DNA of 32,973 nucleotides, taken from NCBI GenBank assembly GCA_024405395.1, contig JAKSOW010000027.1, positions 1 to 32,973 on the forward strand, read 5' to 3'. Below the pieces are notes generated by a model. The model searched no databases, was not told the DNA's origin, and saw only the letters and a program-made list of their open reading frames with translations. Both the position numbers and the translations under genes were made by a program. Positions 16,255 to 25,007 of this stretch are shown in pieces. Every line of letters begins with the position of its first letter. Position 1 is the stretch's first letter. Origin of the DNA: Kiritimatiellia bacterium (lineage in GTDB: Bacteria; Verrucomicrobiota; Kiritimatiellia; RFP12; UBA1067).

Positions 16255-17799
16255 ATGATCATGGATCGGCGAATGCGAGAGAAGCTGATTGGACTGAGCG
16301 TCGTAGGTGCGGTTTTGACGGGCTTGGCGGCGACTGTCCGCCCGGAACCCACGCGCGAAGCGCTGGTGAATCCCGGCATGGGATTCTGCTATTATGCCTA
16401 TGCCGGACGCATGTGGGCCTATAACACGGGCACGCCCAACTACGACACGCTGGACTGGTTCCCCGGCTGTTCCACGGTGTACCTGCGTCTGTTGTGGTCG
16501 GAACTGGAGCCCACAGAAGGGGACTACCGCTGGGATGTGCTGGACCGTTTCACGCAGCCCTGGCTTGCAAAGGGGAAGAAGGTCGCCTTTCGCGTCATCT
16601 GCTGCAACCAGACGGACAATGCGACGCCCGACTACGTGCGCGAAGCGGGCGCCAAGGGGAATTGGTTCACCTATGATGGCAAAGGCGCCGCCAAGGACTT
16701 TCCGCCGCGCTGGGAGCCGGACTACGCCGATCCCGTTTTCCTGTCCAAATTCAGCGTGTTCCTTGATGCGTTCGCCCGTCGCTATGACGGCGATCCGGGC
16801 GTCGCCTTCGTGGATGTGGGCTCCTTCGGCATCTTTGGCGAAGGTCACAGCAAGGCGCTTCAGGCGCTCAAGAAGAAGGATCCGGCGGAGTATGATCGTC
16901 AGGTGTGTCTGCATCTGGAGTTGTGGCGGCGACATCTGCCCAAGTCCTATCTTGTTGTCAGCGACGATGTGGGCGGATCCTGGAATCCGGATCCCGACCA
17001 TCCTGTCATGAAGCGAGCCAGAGAGCTGGGCATCGGCTTTCGCGATGACTCGATCTTCTGCTACAAGCCGCCACACTACTGGAAACACGACGGCTGGGCG
17101 CGCACGTTCGCCAAGACGATGCCCGTGGTGATCGAGACGGGGCACTACACGATCATCGGCGCCGATGGCCGTTGGCAAACGGATAAGCTGCTTACGTGCA
17201 TTGAGGATCATCAGGCCTCCTATTTCTCCATTCACCATTTCCCCAAAGACCATCTGCAGCTGTTCGGCAAAGAGATAGAGGAGATGAATCTGCGCCTGGG
17301 CTATCGGTTTGTCCTGCGCGAGGCGACTTTCCCGGACAGCGTGGCGGCAGATACGCCGCTGACGATCACCTCCACCTGGGAGAACGCGGGAGTCGCCCCG
17401 TGCTATGCGGGGGCCACGCTCTGCTGGTCGCTCGTGGATGCGGAAGGAAACGTTCGCTGGAGCGTGACGGACGATCAATTCGACTTCCGCTCGCTGGCGC
17501 CGACCTTGAAGGGCAAGGCCCACCCGCAGACGGTGTCCTCCCGCGTCCGTTTCGGGCGTACGGTGCGCAATCCCGATCCCGACAACGCCCTCGTGTGGGC
17601 ACGGGACGCGAAACGCGATCCTGGCGTGTGGAATGTGATGCTGCCTTCTGGCGTCTACACGCTGTGCGTCTCCGTGGGTTCGCGCCTGGGCACACCGGAA
17701 ATCGCGCTGCCGCTCGCCAAGGGGCGTCCCGACCGTCGTTATCCGCTTGGCCAGGTGACGGTGACAGATGCCCCTGCGCTTTCTCAGGGACAGCGATGA
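16255..17799 (+). CDS. secreted DUF4832-like glycosidase-type protein
   Basis: The protein has 514 residues from ATG 16255, preferred over GTG 16249 because AGGGG (16241-16245) is 9 bases upstream. The N-terminus has MDRRMREK then a hydrophobic core (LIGLSVVGAVLTGLAA), a signal peptide or anchor. A TIM-barrel-like region follows: NPGMGFCYY, STVYLRLLWSELEPTEGDYRWD (the strand-helix pattern of clan A glycosidases), VAFVDVGSFGIFGEGHS, and VVIETGHY with a candidate acidic residue. After about residue 345 comes a beta-sandwich (SVAADTPLTITSTWENAGVA), the usual C-terminal half of DUF4832 proteins. The exact substrate and catalytic pair are not established. It probably acts with the other exported carbohydrate-active proteins here. 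Confidence 0.8.
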   Translation: MIMDRRMREKLIGLSVVGAVLTGLAATVRPEPTREALVNPGMGFCYYAYAGRMWAYNTGTPNYDTLDWFPGCSTVYLRLLWSELEPTEGDYRWDVLDRFTQPWLAKGKKVAFRVICCNQTDNATPDYVREAGAKGNWFTYDGKGAAKDFPPRWEPDYADPVFLSKFSVFLDAFARRYDGDPGVAFVDVGSFGIFGEGHSKALQALKKKDPAEYDRQVCLHLELWRRHLPKSYLVVSDDVGGSWNPDPDHPVMKRARELGIGFRDDSIFCYKPPHYWKHDGWARTFAKTMPVVIETGHYTIIGADGRWQTDKLLTCIEDHQASYFSIHHFPKDHLQLFGKEIEEMNLRLGYRFVLREATFPDSVAADTPLTITSTWENAGVAPCYAGATLCWSLVDAEGNVRWSVTDDQFDFRSLAPTLKGKAHPQTVSSRVRFGRTVRNPDPDNALVWARDAKRDPGVWNVMLPSGVYTLCVSVGSRLGTPEIALPLAKGRPDRRYPLGQVTVTDAPALSQGQR

Positions 17800-17823
17800 T
17801 TGCCAGAAAGGCCGATTTTGAGG

Positions 17824-17852
17824 TGTACAAACCGTGCGCATTATGCTATAAT
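17824..17852 (+). promoter_or_regulatory. extended -10 promoter for the secY operon
   Basis: TGTACA (17824-17829), a 17-base spacer and TATAAT (17847-17852) preceded by TGC, an extended -10. The leader of about 45 bases contains CGGAGT before the ATG. The 12-mer at 17841-17852 is repeated exactly in the Tad operon promoter. Confidence 0.75.
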
Positions 17853-17903
17853 GCTCACTCAATTTAAGGTTAACCAGATAGTTCCAACGGAGTAAAACAA
17901 CAA

Positions 17904-19301
17904 ATGGCGATGTTCAAGGGCTTTTCCAACGCGTTCCGGATTCCCGAACTGCGCAAGAAAATTCTCATCACGCTCGGTCTTGTGGCGGTGTGCCGCCTCG
18001 TTTCGCAGATTCCTACGCCCGGCGTGGATTGGCAGACCCTTCAGCGCACAATTGAGGACATCCGCACCTCTTCGGGCGGCGGTGGCCTTTTCGATTGGTT
18101 TGAGGTCTTCACGGGCGGTGCCCTTGGCCAGTGCGCCATCGGCTTCCTCTCCATCTGGCCCTACATCTCGGCGCAGATCGTCATTCAGCTGCTGTCGTCG
18201 GTGATTCCTTCGCTTGAGAAGATGAAGAAGGAAGGTGAGTCCGGCCGCCAGCAGCTTGCGCAGATTACGCGCTATCTCACGATCGTGCTCTGTGTGGTGC
18301 AGTCTTGGGGTATTGCCACGGCGCTCATGCATCCGAACATGCTGTCTCCGGCGTTCGGCAACGTGCAGCTCGTCGCGAATCCCGGTCTGGGCTTCCAGCT
18401 GATGACGGTGATCGGCATGACGTCGGCCGCGCTCTTTGTGATGTGGCTTGCGGATCAGATCACCACGTTCGGCATCGGCAACGGCGCTTCGCTGATCATC
18501 ATGATCAACATCACCTCGCGTCTGCCGCAGGCCATCTTCTCCGCGTGGGAGCGCTACTTCGGCATGAATGGCGTCGCGGCCACGCGTTCGCCGGTTGAGC
18601 TCGTTCTGCTGCTCCTCTTCGGCTTTGCGGTGGTGATGGGCACGGTGATGCTCACGCAGGGTGTGCGTCGGGTTGCGATTCACTCCACGCGTCGCTCCAT
18701 GGGTGGCGGCAACACGTACGGCATGACGCAGACCTACATGCCGCTGCGCGTCAACTACACGGGCGTCATGCCGATCATCTTCGCGCAGCCCCTGCTCCAG
18801 ATCCCAGCTGCGATTCTCACGAAGTTCATCCCGTCCGACGCCGGCGGCGCGCTCGGCTGGCTGCGCAGCTTCGGCGTGCAGCTCTCTGAAATGGGCCCCG
18901 TGCACATGCTCATCTACGCGGCGTTCATCCTCTTCTTCGCGTTCTTCTGGGTTGCCACGCAGTTCAATGCGGTGGACATTTCTGAGAACCTCAAGCGCGA
19001 CAGCAGCTACATCCCTGGCATCCGTCCGGGCCGCCAGACGGCGGAGTATTTGGATGCGCTGATGACGCGCATCACCCTCATCGGTGGTACGGGCCTCCTC
19101 TGCGTGGCGCTCGTCCCCGAGATCCTGATGGGCGGCATGCAGGTGCCGTGGGCGATCGCCTCCTTCTTTGGCGGCACGTCCCTGCTCATTATCGTGGGTG
19201 TGGCGCTGGACACGCTGCGTATCATGGAATCCCACTTGCTCGTGCGCAAGTACGATGGCTTCCTCCGCCATGGTTCGCTGCGTGGGCGTGGCGGCATGTG
19301 A
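17904..19301 (+). CDS. secY: SecY, protein translocase channel subunit
   Basis: The protein has 465 residues with about ten membrane segments. Diagnostic SecY blocks are IPTPGVDW near the start, FLSIWPYISAQIVIQLL, the cytoplasmic loop EGESGRQQLAQITRYLT, GIGNGASLIIMINI, MPLRVNYTGVMPIIFA and the C-terminal RIMESHLLVRKYDGFL. It forms the inner-membrane pore with SecE and SecG, through which the many signal-peptide proteins of this window would pass. It normally sits in the spc ribosomal-protein operon next to rplO and adk or map; here its neighbours are a glycosidase-type gene and a histidine phosphatase. It has its own strong promoter. Its stop codon overlaps the next start by one base. Whether a second secY exists elsewhere cannot be seen. 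Confidence 0.97.
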   Translation: MAMFKGFSNAFRIPELRKKILITLGLVAVCRLVSQIPTPGVDWQTLQRTIEDIRTSSGGGGLFDWFEVFTGGALGQCAIGFLSIWPYISAQIVIQLLSSVIPSLEKMKKEGESGRQQLAQITRYLTIVLCVVQSWGIATALMHPNMLSPAFGNVQLVANPGLGFQLMTVIGMTSAALFVMWLADQITTFGIGNGASLIIMINITSRLPQAIFSAWERYFGMNGVAATRSPVELVLLLLFGFAVVMGTVMLTQGVRRVAIHSTRRSMGGGNTYGMTQTYMPLRVNYTGVMPIIFAQPLLQIPAAILTKFIPSDAGGALGWLRSFGVQLSEMGPVHMLIYAAFILFFAFFWVATQFNAVDISENLKRDSSYIPGIRPGRQTAEYLDALMTRITLIGGTGLLCVALVPEILMGGMQVPWAIASFFGGTSLLIIVGVALDTLRIMESHLLVRKYDGFLRHGSLRGRGGM

Positions 19302-20002
19302 TGAAGAACGCGTCAGAGTCCGCCGTTATGTGCGGCGAAACTGATGTCAACGGGGTTGCCGCGGAGTTAAACCGCGGCAACCGTGTTTTGTTGATGGTGC
19401 GTCACGCCGAGCGGCCCAAGATCGCCAGTGACGACCCGACCTTTGGCATGACCCTTCCTTTGACGGAGGCGGGGAAGGACATGTCGTATACCTTTGGCAC
19501 GTTGCTCAAGCCCTACGCCGCGGTGACGCAGTTCATGGCGAGCCCCTTGCTGCGTACGCGGATGACGGCCGAATGCATTGCACGCGGAATGGGGATTGAG
19601 AACCCCGTCATCCCCGTGGATGATTTCCTGGGGAATTCCACGCCGTATTTTGCCGACCAGCATGCCGTTTTCGAGCTCTTCCGCGATGGCGGATTCTTCG
19701 AGAAGATCTTCGACTACATGCGCGAGGGACGGCAGGTGGGGTTCTGCGAACTGTATGAGGCCACTGACCGCCTGGAGGCCTGGTGCGCCGAGAAGTTCAC
19801 GGCCCAGCTGGGTATCTTCACCACGCATGATCTCTATAACTGTGCCTTCCTTTATGCACGGGGGGTGGTGAAGCAGTTCTCCAGGGAGAACTGGACGCGG
19901 TTCCTGGATTCGGCCGCAATCGTCTTTGAGCCCTCGGGGGCGCGGCGCTATCTGTTTGTGCGCGCCAATCTGTCGGATGGCATCACTGGAGTTGAGTCAT
20001 GA
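19301..20002 (+). CDS. histidine phosphatase superfamily protein
   Basis: The protein has 233 residues. The start at 19301 overlaps the secY stop (TGATG), implying coupled translation, although the ribosome site is weak. The catalytic motif is VRHAER (residues about 35-40, RHA form in place of RHG), followed by LTEAGKDMS and ASPLLRTRMTAECIARGMG, which carry the second Arg of the active site; TTHDLY supplies the second catalytic His. The family removes phosphate from sugars, proteins or small molecules through a phosphohistidine. Substrate unknown; the sequence is not close to true phosphoglycerate mutase. The stop overlaps the next start (ATGA at 19999). Confidence 0.82.
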   Translation: MKNASESAVMCGETDVNGVAAELNRGNRVLLMVRHAERPKIASDDPTFGMTLPLTEAGKDMSYTFGTLLKPYAAVTQFMASPLLRTRMTAECIARGMGIENPVIPVDDFLGNSTPYFADQHAVFELFRDGGFFEKIFDYMREGRQVGFCELYEATDRLEAWCAEKFTAQLGIFTTHDLYNCAFLYARGVVKQFSRENWTRFLDSAAIVFEPSGARRYLFVRANLSDGITGVES

Positions 20003-22668
20003 AGTCTTTGTTGTTTCTGCCTTTGGCCATCTTGGCCGCCGTTGTTCGCGCCGATGACATCACCATCATTGGCGATGGCGGGGAAAACATCCCGTCGCAG
20101 TCGCCGGCCAAGATCGACGTTAAGCCGAATGCGTGTTATCGCTTCACATTCGCGGCGCGGCGCGACAAGGGAGCTTCCGGGAATTGCCTGTGCAGCGGCT
20201 TTGTCGGATTGAACGTCGATGTCACCCAGGTGAGCGAATCTTGGCGGGAGGAGTCCTATGTGCTGCCGGTTTCCGACGAGACCAAGCAGGCCGCCGTTCG
20301 CTTTGGCGCCTGGAAGGTGAAGGGGGCCTATCATGTGCGTGGGGACTGGAAAGTCGAAGAGGTTGTTCCCCACTACGCATCCTTTGAGGGCGCGGAGCTG
20401 GGAACCGGCGAAGGTATCCTGGGAAACACCTACTACTTCGAGAGCGCATGGTCCCAATATGGCCGGCTGCAGTCGCGGACACTTACGTCCTATCACCGCT
20501 GCTCGTTCAACACGGACCGCCTGGATTTTGGCGCGCAGGGTGAACTTCGCTGGGAATTTGGCTGTGCGGGACGCCAGCTGACGGACGGCGATCTTTCGTT
20601 CGTTCGCGGCTACCACACGCGTGGTGAACTGATCTTTGAGGCTTCTCGAAATGGGGTCGCTTGGGAACGTGTGCTGTTGATCGAGAATGCGTCGAATCTC
20701 ACCAGTCAGGTGACGTTGCCCGCCTCGCTTTTCCCATGCGAGAAGCTGCAGGTGCGCGTGCGTGCGACTCAAGGCGGCATCCGCCTGTACGGACTTAGCT
20801 TCAAGGGCCAGATCACGGGCACGCCCGTGGCTGTGGTGGGAACTACGCGATATGCTCGCCCTGATGAGTCGCTTGCGCCTTTCCAGGCTACGGTGCCGGC
20901 CTACTACGCCGCCTCGTCGGGTGCGCTACTGCCCGGTGGTACGCCGTTTTTGTCTCTCTGGCGGGAGAGTTCCGGGACAAAGGTCTCGCAACTCCGGAAG
21001 CCGCCTGTTGCAACGTGTGCCGCGCTGGAGGTGAAGACAGCCGCGCATGAGGCCGAAGCCGTGCAGCTTGTGCTCTCGGCGCAGGAGGATCTGGCGGATG
21101 TGTCGGTGTCCCTGGTGGGTGAACTGCAGAGCTCCGCGGGCGTGACTTTGCCGACATCCTGCGTGGACGTGCTGCGTGTCGGGTATCAGAACATCGCATT
21201 GGCGTCATCTCCTCTCAATGCGCGCGGATGTTTCCCCGATCCGCTGCCGCCGCAGACGGCGCATCTCGCTGTCCGCGCCGCCGTGAACCAGCCTTTCTGG
21301 GTACGCGTGAAGCCCCCGCGGACGGCCAAGGCCGGATTGTACTCAGGGGCTCTGGTTGTGACGGGGACACGGCGGGGCGGGGAGACCTTCCGCTGCAAGG
21401 TTCCTTTCCGCGTTGAGGTTTTCGGCTTCTCCTTCCCCGGTGGCGTGACCTGCAAAACGGCCTTTGGCCTCTATCCGCATTTCATCAGCCAATATCATCG
21501 TCTCAAGACCCCGCAGGATCGGGCGCGCGTGTATCCGCTTTACCTGAAGGCGATGGCCGACTATCATCTCTCTCCCTATTCGCCCGCGTTGACGACCTCT
21601 TGGCGTGTGCGTTGGGAGGGGCTCGCGGAGGCCAAGACTGGCGACCTGAGCAAGCTGAACCCCGTCTTTGACTTCGCCAGGTGGGACAAGGAGATGGCCG
21701 ATGCCTTTGCCACGTACCATTTCAATTCGTTCCGCGTAGGCGGGGGATTGGGGCTGGGGGGCGGCGATTCCAACAATCGCCATGAGCCTGACATCGCGGG
21801 ATTCAAGGAGGGCACGCCGGCCTATGACGTCATGCTGGAGAAGCTTCTTAAGGGCTTTGAGGCCCATTTGCGGGAAAAGGGATGGCTGGACAAGGCCATT
21901 GTCTACTGCTTTGACGAGCCGCCGGTGAACGACAACTCCTTTGTCATGAATGGCTTCGCCAAGTTGAAGAAACATGCGCCCGCGTTGCGGCGTTTCCTGA
22001 CCTCCCCCGTACGTGCGGACTTGGTGGGCGGGCCGCAGATCTGGTGTCCCATAGCCCCAGATCTCCATGCCGAATGTGCGGATGCCCGTCGGGCGGCAGG
22101 CGATGAGTTCTGGTGGTATGTCTGCACAGGTCCCAAGCCGCCCTATCCGGGGCTCTTCACGGACAATCCGGGTGTGGATCTGCGCGTTTGGCTCTGGCAG
22201 GGGTGGGACGAAGACATCAAAGGTGTGCTCGTGTGGACCACGAATCTCTGGAATTCCAAGTCAAAATATCCCGATCCGGAACATCCGCAGAATCCGTATG
22301 AGGATCCGATGGGATGGGATCCGAGGGGCCGTCCCTGGGGAAATGGTGATGGCCGATTCTTCTATCCGCCGCTGGCATCCGTGCAAGGGGACGGCAAGGG
22401 CCCCATCTTTGACGCGCCGGTGGGCAGCATCCGTGGTGAGATGTTGCGCGATGGAATCGAGGACTATGAGTATTTTGTGATGCTCAAGCGTCTTCTGGCC
22501 GAGAAGGGGGCGCGCTTGGCGGCAGAGGAGAGAAATGAGCTGGCGGCCTTGCTTAAGGTGCCGCAGGAAGTTTCGCGGTCCCTTACCGACTACAATCACG
22601 ATCCGGCCGCAATGGAGGCGCATCGCGTTCGTCTTGCGCGGGCGATCGTGCGTCTTGGGGCCTTGTGA
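19999..22668 (+). CDS. secreted DUF4091 / GH123-like glycosidase-type protein
   Basis: The protein has 889 residues. Residues 1-18 are a Sec signal peptide (MKSLLFLPLAILAAVVRA). Residues about 20-300 form beta-rich binding-type domains; 330-480 is a beta-sandwich with an AVNQPFWVRVKPPRTAKAGLY block common to GH123 N-terminal domains; 480-800 is a TIM-barrel-like domain with IVYCFDEPPVND, where Asp639-Glu640 match the Asp-Glu pair of substrate-assisted GH123 beta-N-acetylgalactosaminidases. The end SIRGEMLRDGIEDYEYFVMLKRL is the signature of the DUF4091 C-domain. It likely cleaves an N-acetylhexosamine-containing glycan outside the cytoplasm, but DUF4091 proteins are mostly uncharacterised. 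It is coupled to the phosphatase gene by ATGA. Confidence 0.87.
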   Translation: MKSLLFLPLAILAAVVRADDITIIGDGGENIPSQSPAKIDVKPNACYRFTFAARRDKGASGNCLCSGFVGLNVDVTQVSESWREESYVLPVSDETKQAAVRFGAWKVKGAYHVRGDWKVEEVVPHYASFEGAELGTGEGILGNTYYFESAWSQYGRLQSRTLTSYHRCSFNTDRLDFGAQGELRWEFGCAGRQLTDGDLSFVRGYHTRGELIFEASRNGVAWERVLLIENASNLTSQVTLPASLFPCEKLQVRVRATQGGIRLYGLSFKGQITGTPVAVVGTTRYARPDESLAPFQATVPAYYAASSGALLPGGTPFLSLWRESSGTKVSQLRKPPVATCAALEVKTAAHEAEAVQLVLSAQEDLADVSVSLVGELQSSAGVTLPTSCVDVLRVGYQNIALASSPLNARGCFPDPLPPQTAHLAVRAAVNQPFWVRVKPPRTAKAGLYSGALVVTGTRRGGETFRCKVPFRVEVFGFSFPGGVTCKTAFGLYPHFISQYHRLKTPQDRARVYPLYLKAMADYHLSPYSPALTTSWRVRWEGLAEAKTGDLSKLNPVFDFARWDKEMADAFATYHFNSFRVGGGLGLGGGDSNNRHEPDIAGFKEGTPAYDVMLEKLLKGFEAHLREKGWLDKAIVYCFDEPPVNDNSFVMNGFAKLKKHAPALRRFLTSPVRADLVGGPQIWCPIAPDLHAECADARRAAGDEFWWYVCTGPKPPYPGLFTDNPGVDLRVWLWQGWDEDIKGVLVWTTNLWNSKSKYPDPEHPQNPYEDPMGWDPRGRPWGNGDGRFFYPPLASVQGDGKGPIFDAPVGSIRGEMLRDGIEDYEYFVMLKRLLAEKGARLAAEERNELAALLKVPQEVSRSLTDYNHDPAAMEAHRVRLARAIVRLGAL

Positions 22669-22682
22669 GGGACGGACATACC

Positions 22683-23327
22683 ATGAAGCTGGGGGCCATA
22701 TTTGACCAGGACGGGCTGCTGTTTGACACCGAGGTCATTTTCGAGCGCAGCTGGCGAGCCGCTGGGGCTGAGATGGGTTTTGCCGTTGGCGAAGAGCTGA
22801 CGCATGCGGCCTGTGGCTGCGGCAAGCGCGAACTGGCGGCAGCCATTAGCCCCTATATTCCTTCTGGCGTTGATGTTGAAGCCTATATCGCGCGCGCCTT
22901 GACGTTGTCGGCCGAAACGCAGATGCGCCTTGTGCCCACACTCAAGCCGGGCGTGCGCGAGATTCTCGCGTATTGTCGCGACCATGGCATCAAGACGGCC
23001 ATTGCCTCCAGCTCCATGCGCCATCTGGTCGAACACAATCTGTCGTCGACGCAGCTGGAGGGGAGTTTCGACGCGATTGTCACGGGCGGTGATGTCGCAA
23101 ACGGCAAACCGGCCCCCGACATTTTCCTGTTGGCGGCGGAACGGCTGGGTTTGCGGCCAACGGACTGTGTGGTCTTCGAAGATGCCTTTTCGGGCATACG
23201 GGCCGCGCACGCGGCTGGTTGCCGCCCCGTCTTGATTCCCGATCGGCTCCAGCCTACCGTCGAGATTTTGGGCCTTTGCGTCTGTCATCCGACGCTGGCC
23301 GCCGCCATTCCAACTGTCTTTGACTGA
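22683..23327 (+). CDS. HAD-superfamily phosphatase, beta-phosphoglucomutase-like
   Basis: The protein has 214 residues from ATG 22683, with GAGGGAC upstream; a GTG at 22665 overlapping the preceding stop is an alternative start. HAD motif I is FDQDGLLFD (Asp8 nucleophile, Asp10 acid/base), motif II is AIASSS near residue 105, the motif III lysine is in GKPAPDIFLLAAERLG, and motif IV is VVFEDAFSGIRAAHAAGC. An alpha-helical cap sits between motifs I and II, as in subfamily IA. Such enzymes hydrolyse or isomerise sugar phosphates in the cytoplasm. The substrate is unknown; a sugar phosphate fits the glycan-degrading neighbours. Confidence 0.88.
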   Translation: MKLGAIFDQDGLLFDTEVIFERSWRAAGAEMGFAVGEELTHAACGCGKRELAAAISPYIPSGVDVEAYIARALTLSAETQMRLVPTLKPGVREILAYCRDHGIKTAIASSSMRHLVEHNLSSTQLEGSFDAIVTGGDVANGKPAPDIFLLAAERLGLRPTDCVVFEDAFSGIRAAHAAGCRPVLIPDRLQPTVEILGLCVCHPTLAAAIPTVFD

Positions 23328-23352
23328 ATTCCGCAAAAGAGAAGGTCGCATC

Positions 23353-23772
23353 ATGTCTACCGAAAACGAGAAGAACGGATCGGTTTCGTTTGGGATACCC
23401 ATCATGGACGCCATGGGACTCCAGGTGTTGACTGCCGATGATCGGCAAGTGACGGTCCGCATCCCAATTGCCCCGAACAAGAACGACAAGGGCACCCTGT
23501 TCGCGGGTTCGTCCTATTCGGGACTTGTCCTCGCGGGATGGACGTTGGCGATGAACCGCGCACGTACCAGCGGCTTCAGGAATCCGTGGACGGCGGTCTT
23601 TGACGCGCATGTCCACTACGCCAAGCCGATTGTGGAAGATGTCGTGGCTGTCGCGACATTCCTGGAGGAACCGAATCTCGTCCCTGGTGCGCGCAACTGG
23701 GCTAAGATCGCCGTTTCCGTCGAAGGCAAGCTCGCCTTCGAGGGTACGTACGCCGTTGGCGAAAGGAAATGA
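23353..23772 (+). CDS. hot-dog fold thioesterase (YiiD C-terminal-like)
   Basis: The protein has 139 residues from ATG 23353, with AAGAGAAGG about 7 bases upstream. The pattern MGLQVLTADDRQVTVRIPIAPNKNDKGTLFAGS, then a helix (YSGLVLAGWTLAMN) and strands including DAHVHYAKPIVEDVVAVATF, matches the single-hotdog thioesterases resembling the C-terminal part of E. coli YiiD. These are predicted to cleave acyl-CoA or acyl-carrier thioesters in the cytoplasm. An in-frame TTG at 23320 would overlap the HAD gene and is less likely. The MFS gene starts 7 bp after the stop. Physiological role unknown. Confidence 0.75.
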   Translation: MSTENEKNGSVSFGIPIMDAMGLQVLTADDRQVTVRIPIAPNKNDKGTLFAGSSYSGLVLAGWTLAMNRARTSGFRNPWTAVFDAHVHYAKPIVEDVVAVATFLEEPNLVPGARNWAKIAVSVEGKLAFEGTYAVGERK

Positions 23773-23779
23773 GGCGGGC

Positions 23780-25003
23780 ATGTTTTCGCTGAAGACCTAT
23801 GGTTCCGTCTGCCGGCCTGATTCCGGGTGGGCGGCGTTCTTCACAAGCATTCTGGTGTGGGGGATCGGCATGGGCTGTTTCCAGGCCACCTTCAACAACT
23901 TCATTGTGGAGACCTATGCCATTGGCGGCGTAGATCGTGGCGTGCTGGAGTTCATGCGCGAGACGCCGGGCGTCTGTCTGATCGCCATTCTGGCGTTGCT
24001 GCACAAATTCACCGATTGGCAGATCCTGCGCATCGGAACCCTGATTTCCCTGGCTGCGGCGGGTCTGCTGCTCATTCCCGTGCCCTGGATGGGAGCCATT
24101 GTCTTCATCACCATCTGGGCGCTGGGTGAGCATCTCGTGATGCCGGTGCGCCAGTCCTTGGCGCTTTCGATCGCCCGGGAGGGGAAGAGCGGCGAGTCGC
24201 TGGGCATCGTGACGAGCGCCATCAACGCGGGAACGGTCGTCGGCAGTCTGCTGGTGGCGGCCGTCTTCTTTATGGGCACACGCGTCCTGTCGGTCGAATC
24301 GCAGCGGCTGCTCTACGACATCGTGTGGTGCCTGATCGTGCTGCTGCTCGGTGCCAGCGTGTGGTTTGGCGGGCGTGTCAAGGAGCCGGGCGTGCAGGGA
24401 AAACCGCGGCCTTCGTTCTATTTCCGTCGCAAATACTCGAAGTTCTATGCCCTGGAGCTTTTCTACGGCGCCCGCAAGCAGGTGTTCTTCACCTTTGGTC
24501 CCTTTGTGCTGATCAAGCTCTACGGCATGGAGACCAAGGACGTGGCCTTGCTGTTCGGCATAAGCGCCTTTCTGACGGCGTTGTGGGGCGGGCGCCTCAT
24601 CGGGCGCCTGACCGATCGCTGGGGCTACCGCAACGTGATGGTGTGGGACACGGTGATCCTGTTCTTCGTCTGCCTGCTCTATGGATTCGCCAAGGACATC
24701 TTCCCGCCCAAAATCGCATTGGGCATCGTCTGCGTGAACTACATTCTCGACGCCATTCTCTCGAATGCCTCGATCGCCACCAACCTCTATGCCCGCACAC
24801 TCTCGGATTCGCAGGAGGAGCTGACGGCGACTTTGTCCTCCGGCATCTCCGTCAATCATGTCATAACCGTCTTCTACGCATTGTTGGGCGGCTGGATATT
24901 CGATGCCTTCGGCGCGGGCGTGCTCTTTGCCACAGCGGGTGTCATGGCGTTGGCCAACAGTGCCTTTGCCCTCACAGTGCCCAAACCTGCGCCACGGAAT
25001 TGA
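23780..25003 (+). CDS. major facilitator superfamily transporter
   Basis: The protein has 407 residues from ATG 23780, which follows GAAAGGAAATGAGGCGGG. About eleven or twelve hydrophobic segments are visible, in two halves separated by a basic loop (RVKEPGVQGKPRPSFYFRRKYSK). The second half contains the MFS-like loop GGRLIGRLTDRWGYRNVM, the counterpart of the conserved loop 2-3 motif. It is an inner-membrane secondary transporter; the transported compound cannot be judged. It is packed between a thioesterase gene and a cysteine-cluster gene (4 bp gap), so it is part of the long operon starting at secY. Confidence 0.85.
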   Translation: MFSLKTYGSVCRPDSGWAAFFTSILVWGIGMGCFQATFNNFIVETYAIGGVDRGVLEFMRETPGVCLIAILALLHKFTDWQILRIGTLISLAAAGLLLIPVPWMGAIVFITIWALGEHLVMPVRQSLALSIAREGKSGESLGIVTSAINAGTVVGSLLVAAVFFMGTRVLSVESQRLLYDIVWCLIVLLLGASVWFGGRVKEPGVQGKPRPSFYFRRKYSKFYALELFYGARKQVFFTFGPFVLIKLYGMETKDVALLFGISAFLTALWGGRLIGRLTDRWGYRNVMVWDTVILFFVCLLYGFAKDIFPPKIALGIVCVNYILDAILSNASIATNLYARTLSDSQEELTATLSSGISVNHVITVFYALLGGWIFDAFGAGVLFATAGVMALANSAFALTVPKPAPRN

Positions 25004-25007
25004 GGCG

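Noticed and set aside
15574..17862. Minus-strand open frame of 762 codons over the lactonase and DUF4832 genes
   Set aside because: Shadow frame with low-complexity Arg/His composition; the plus strand explains the region fully.
19301..20002. Considered naming it phosphoglycerate mutase (gpm)
   Set aside because: RHA replaces RHG and the rest does not match true mutases; only the superfamily can be supported.
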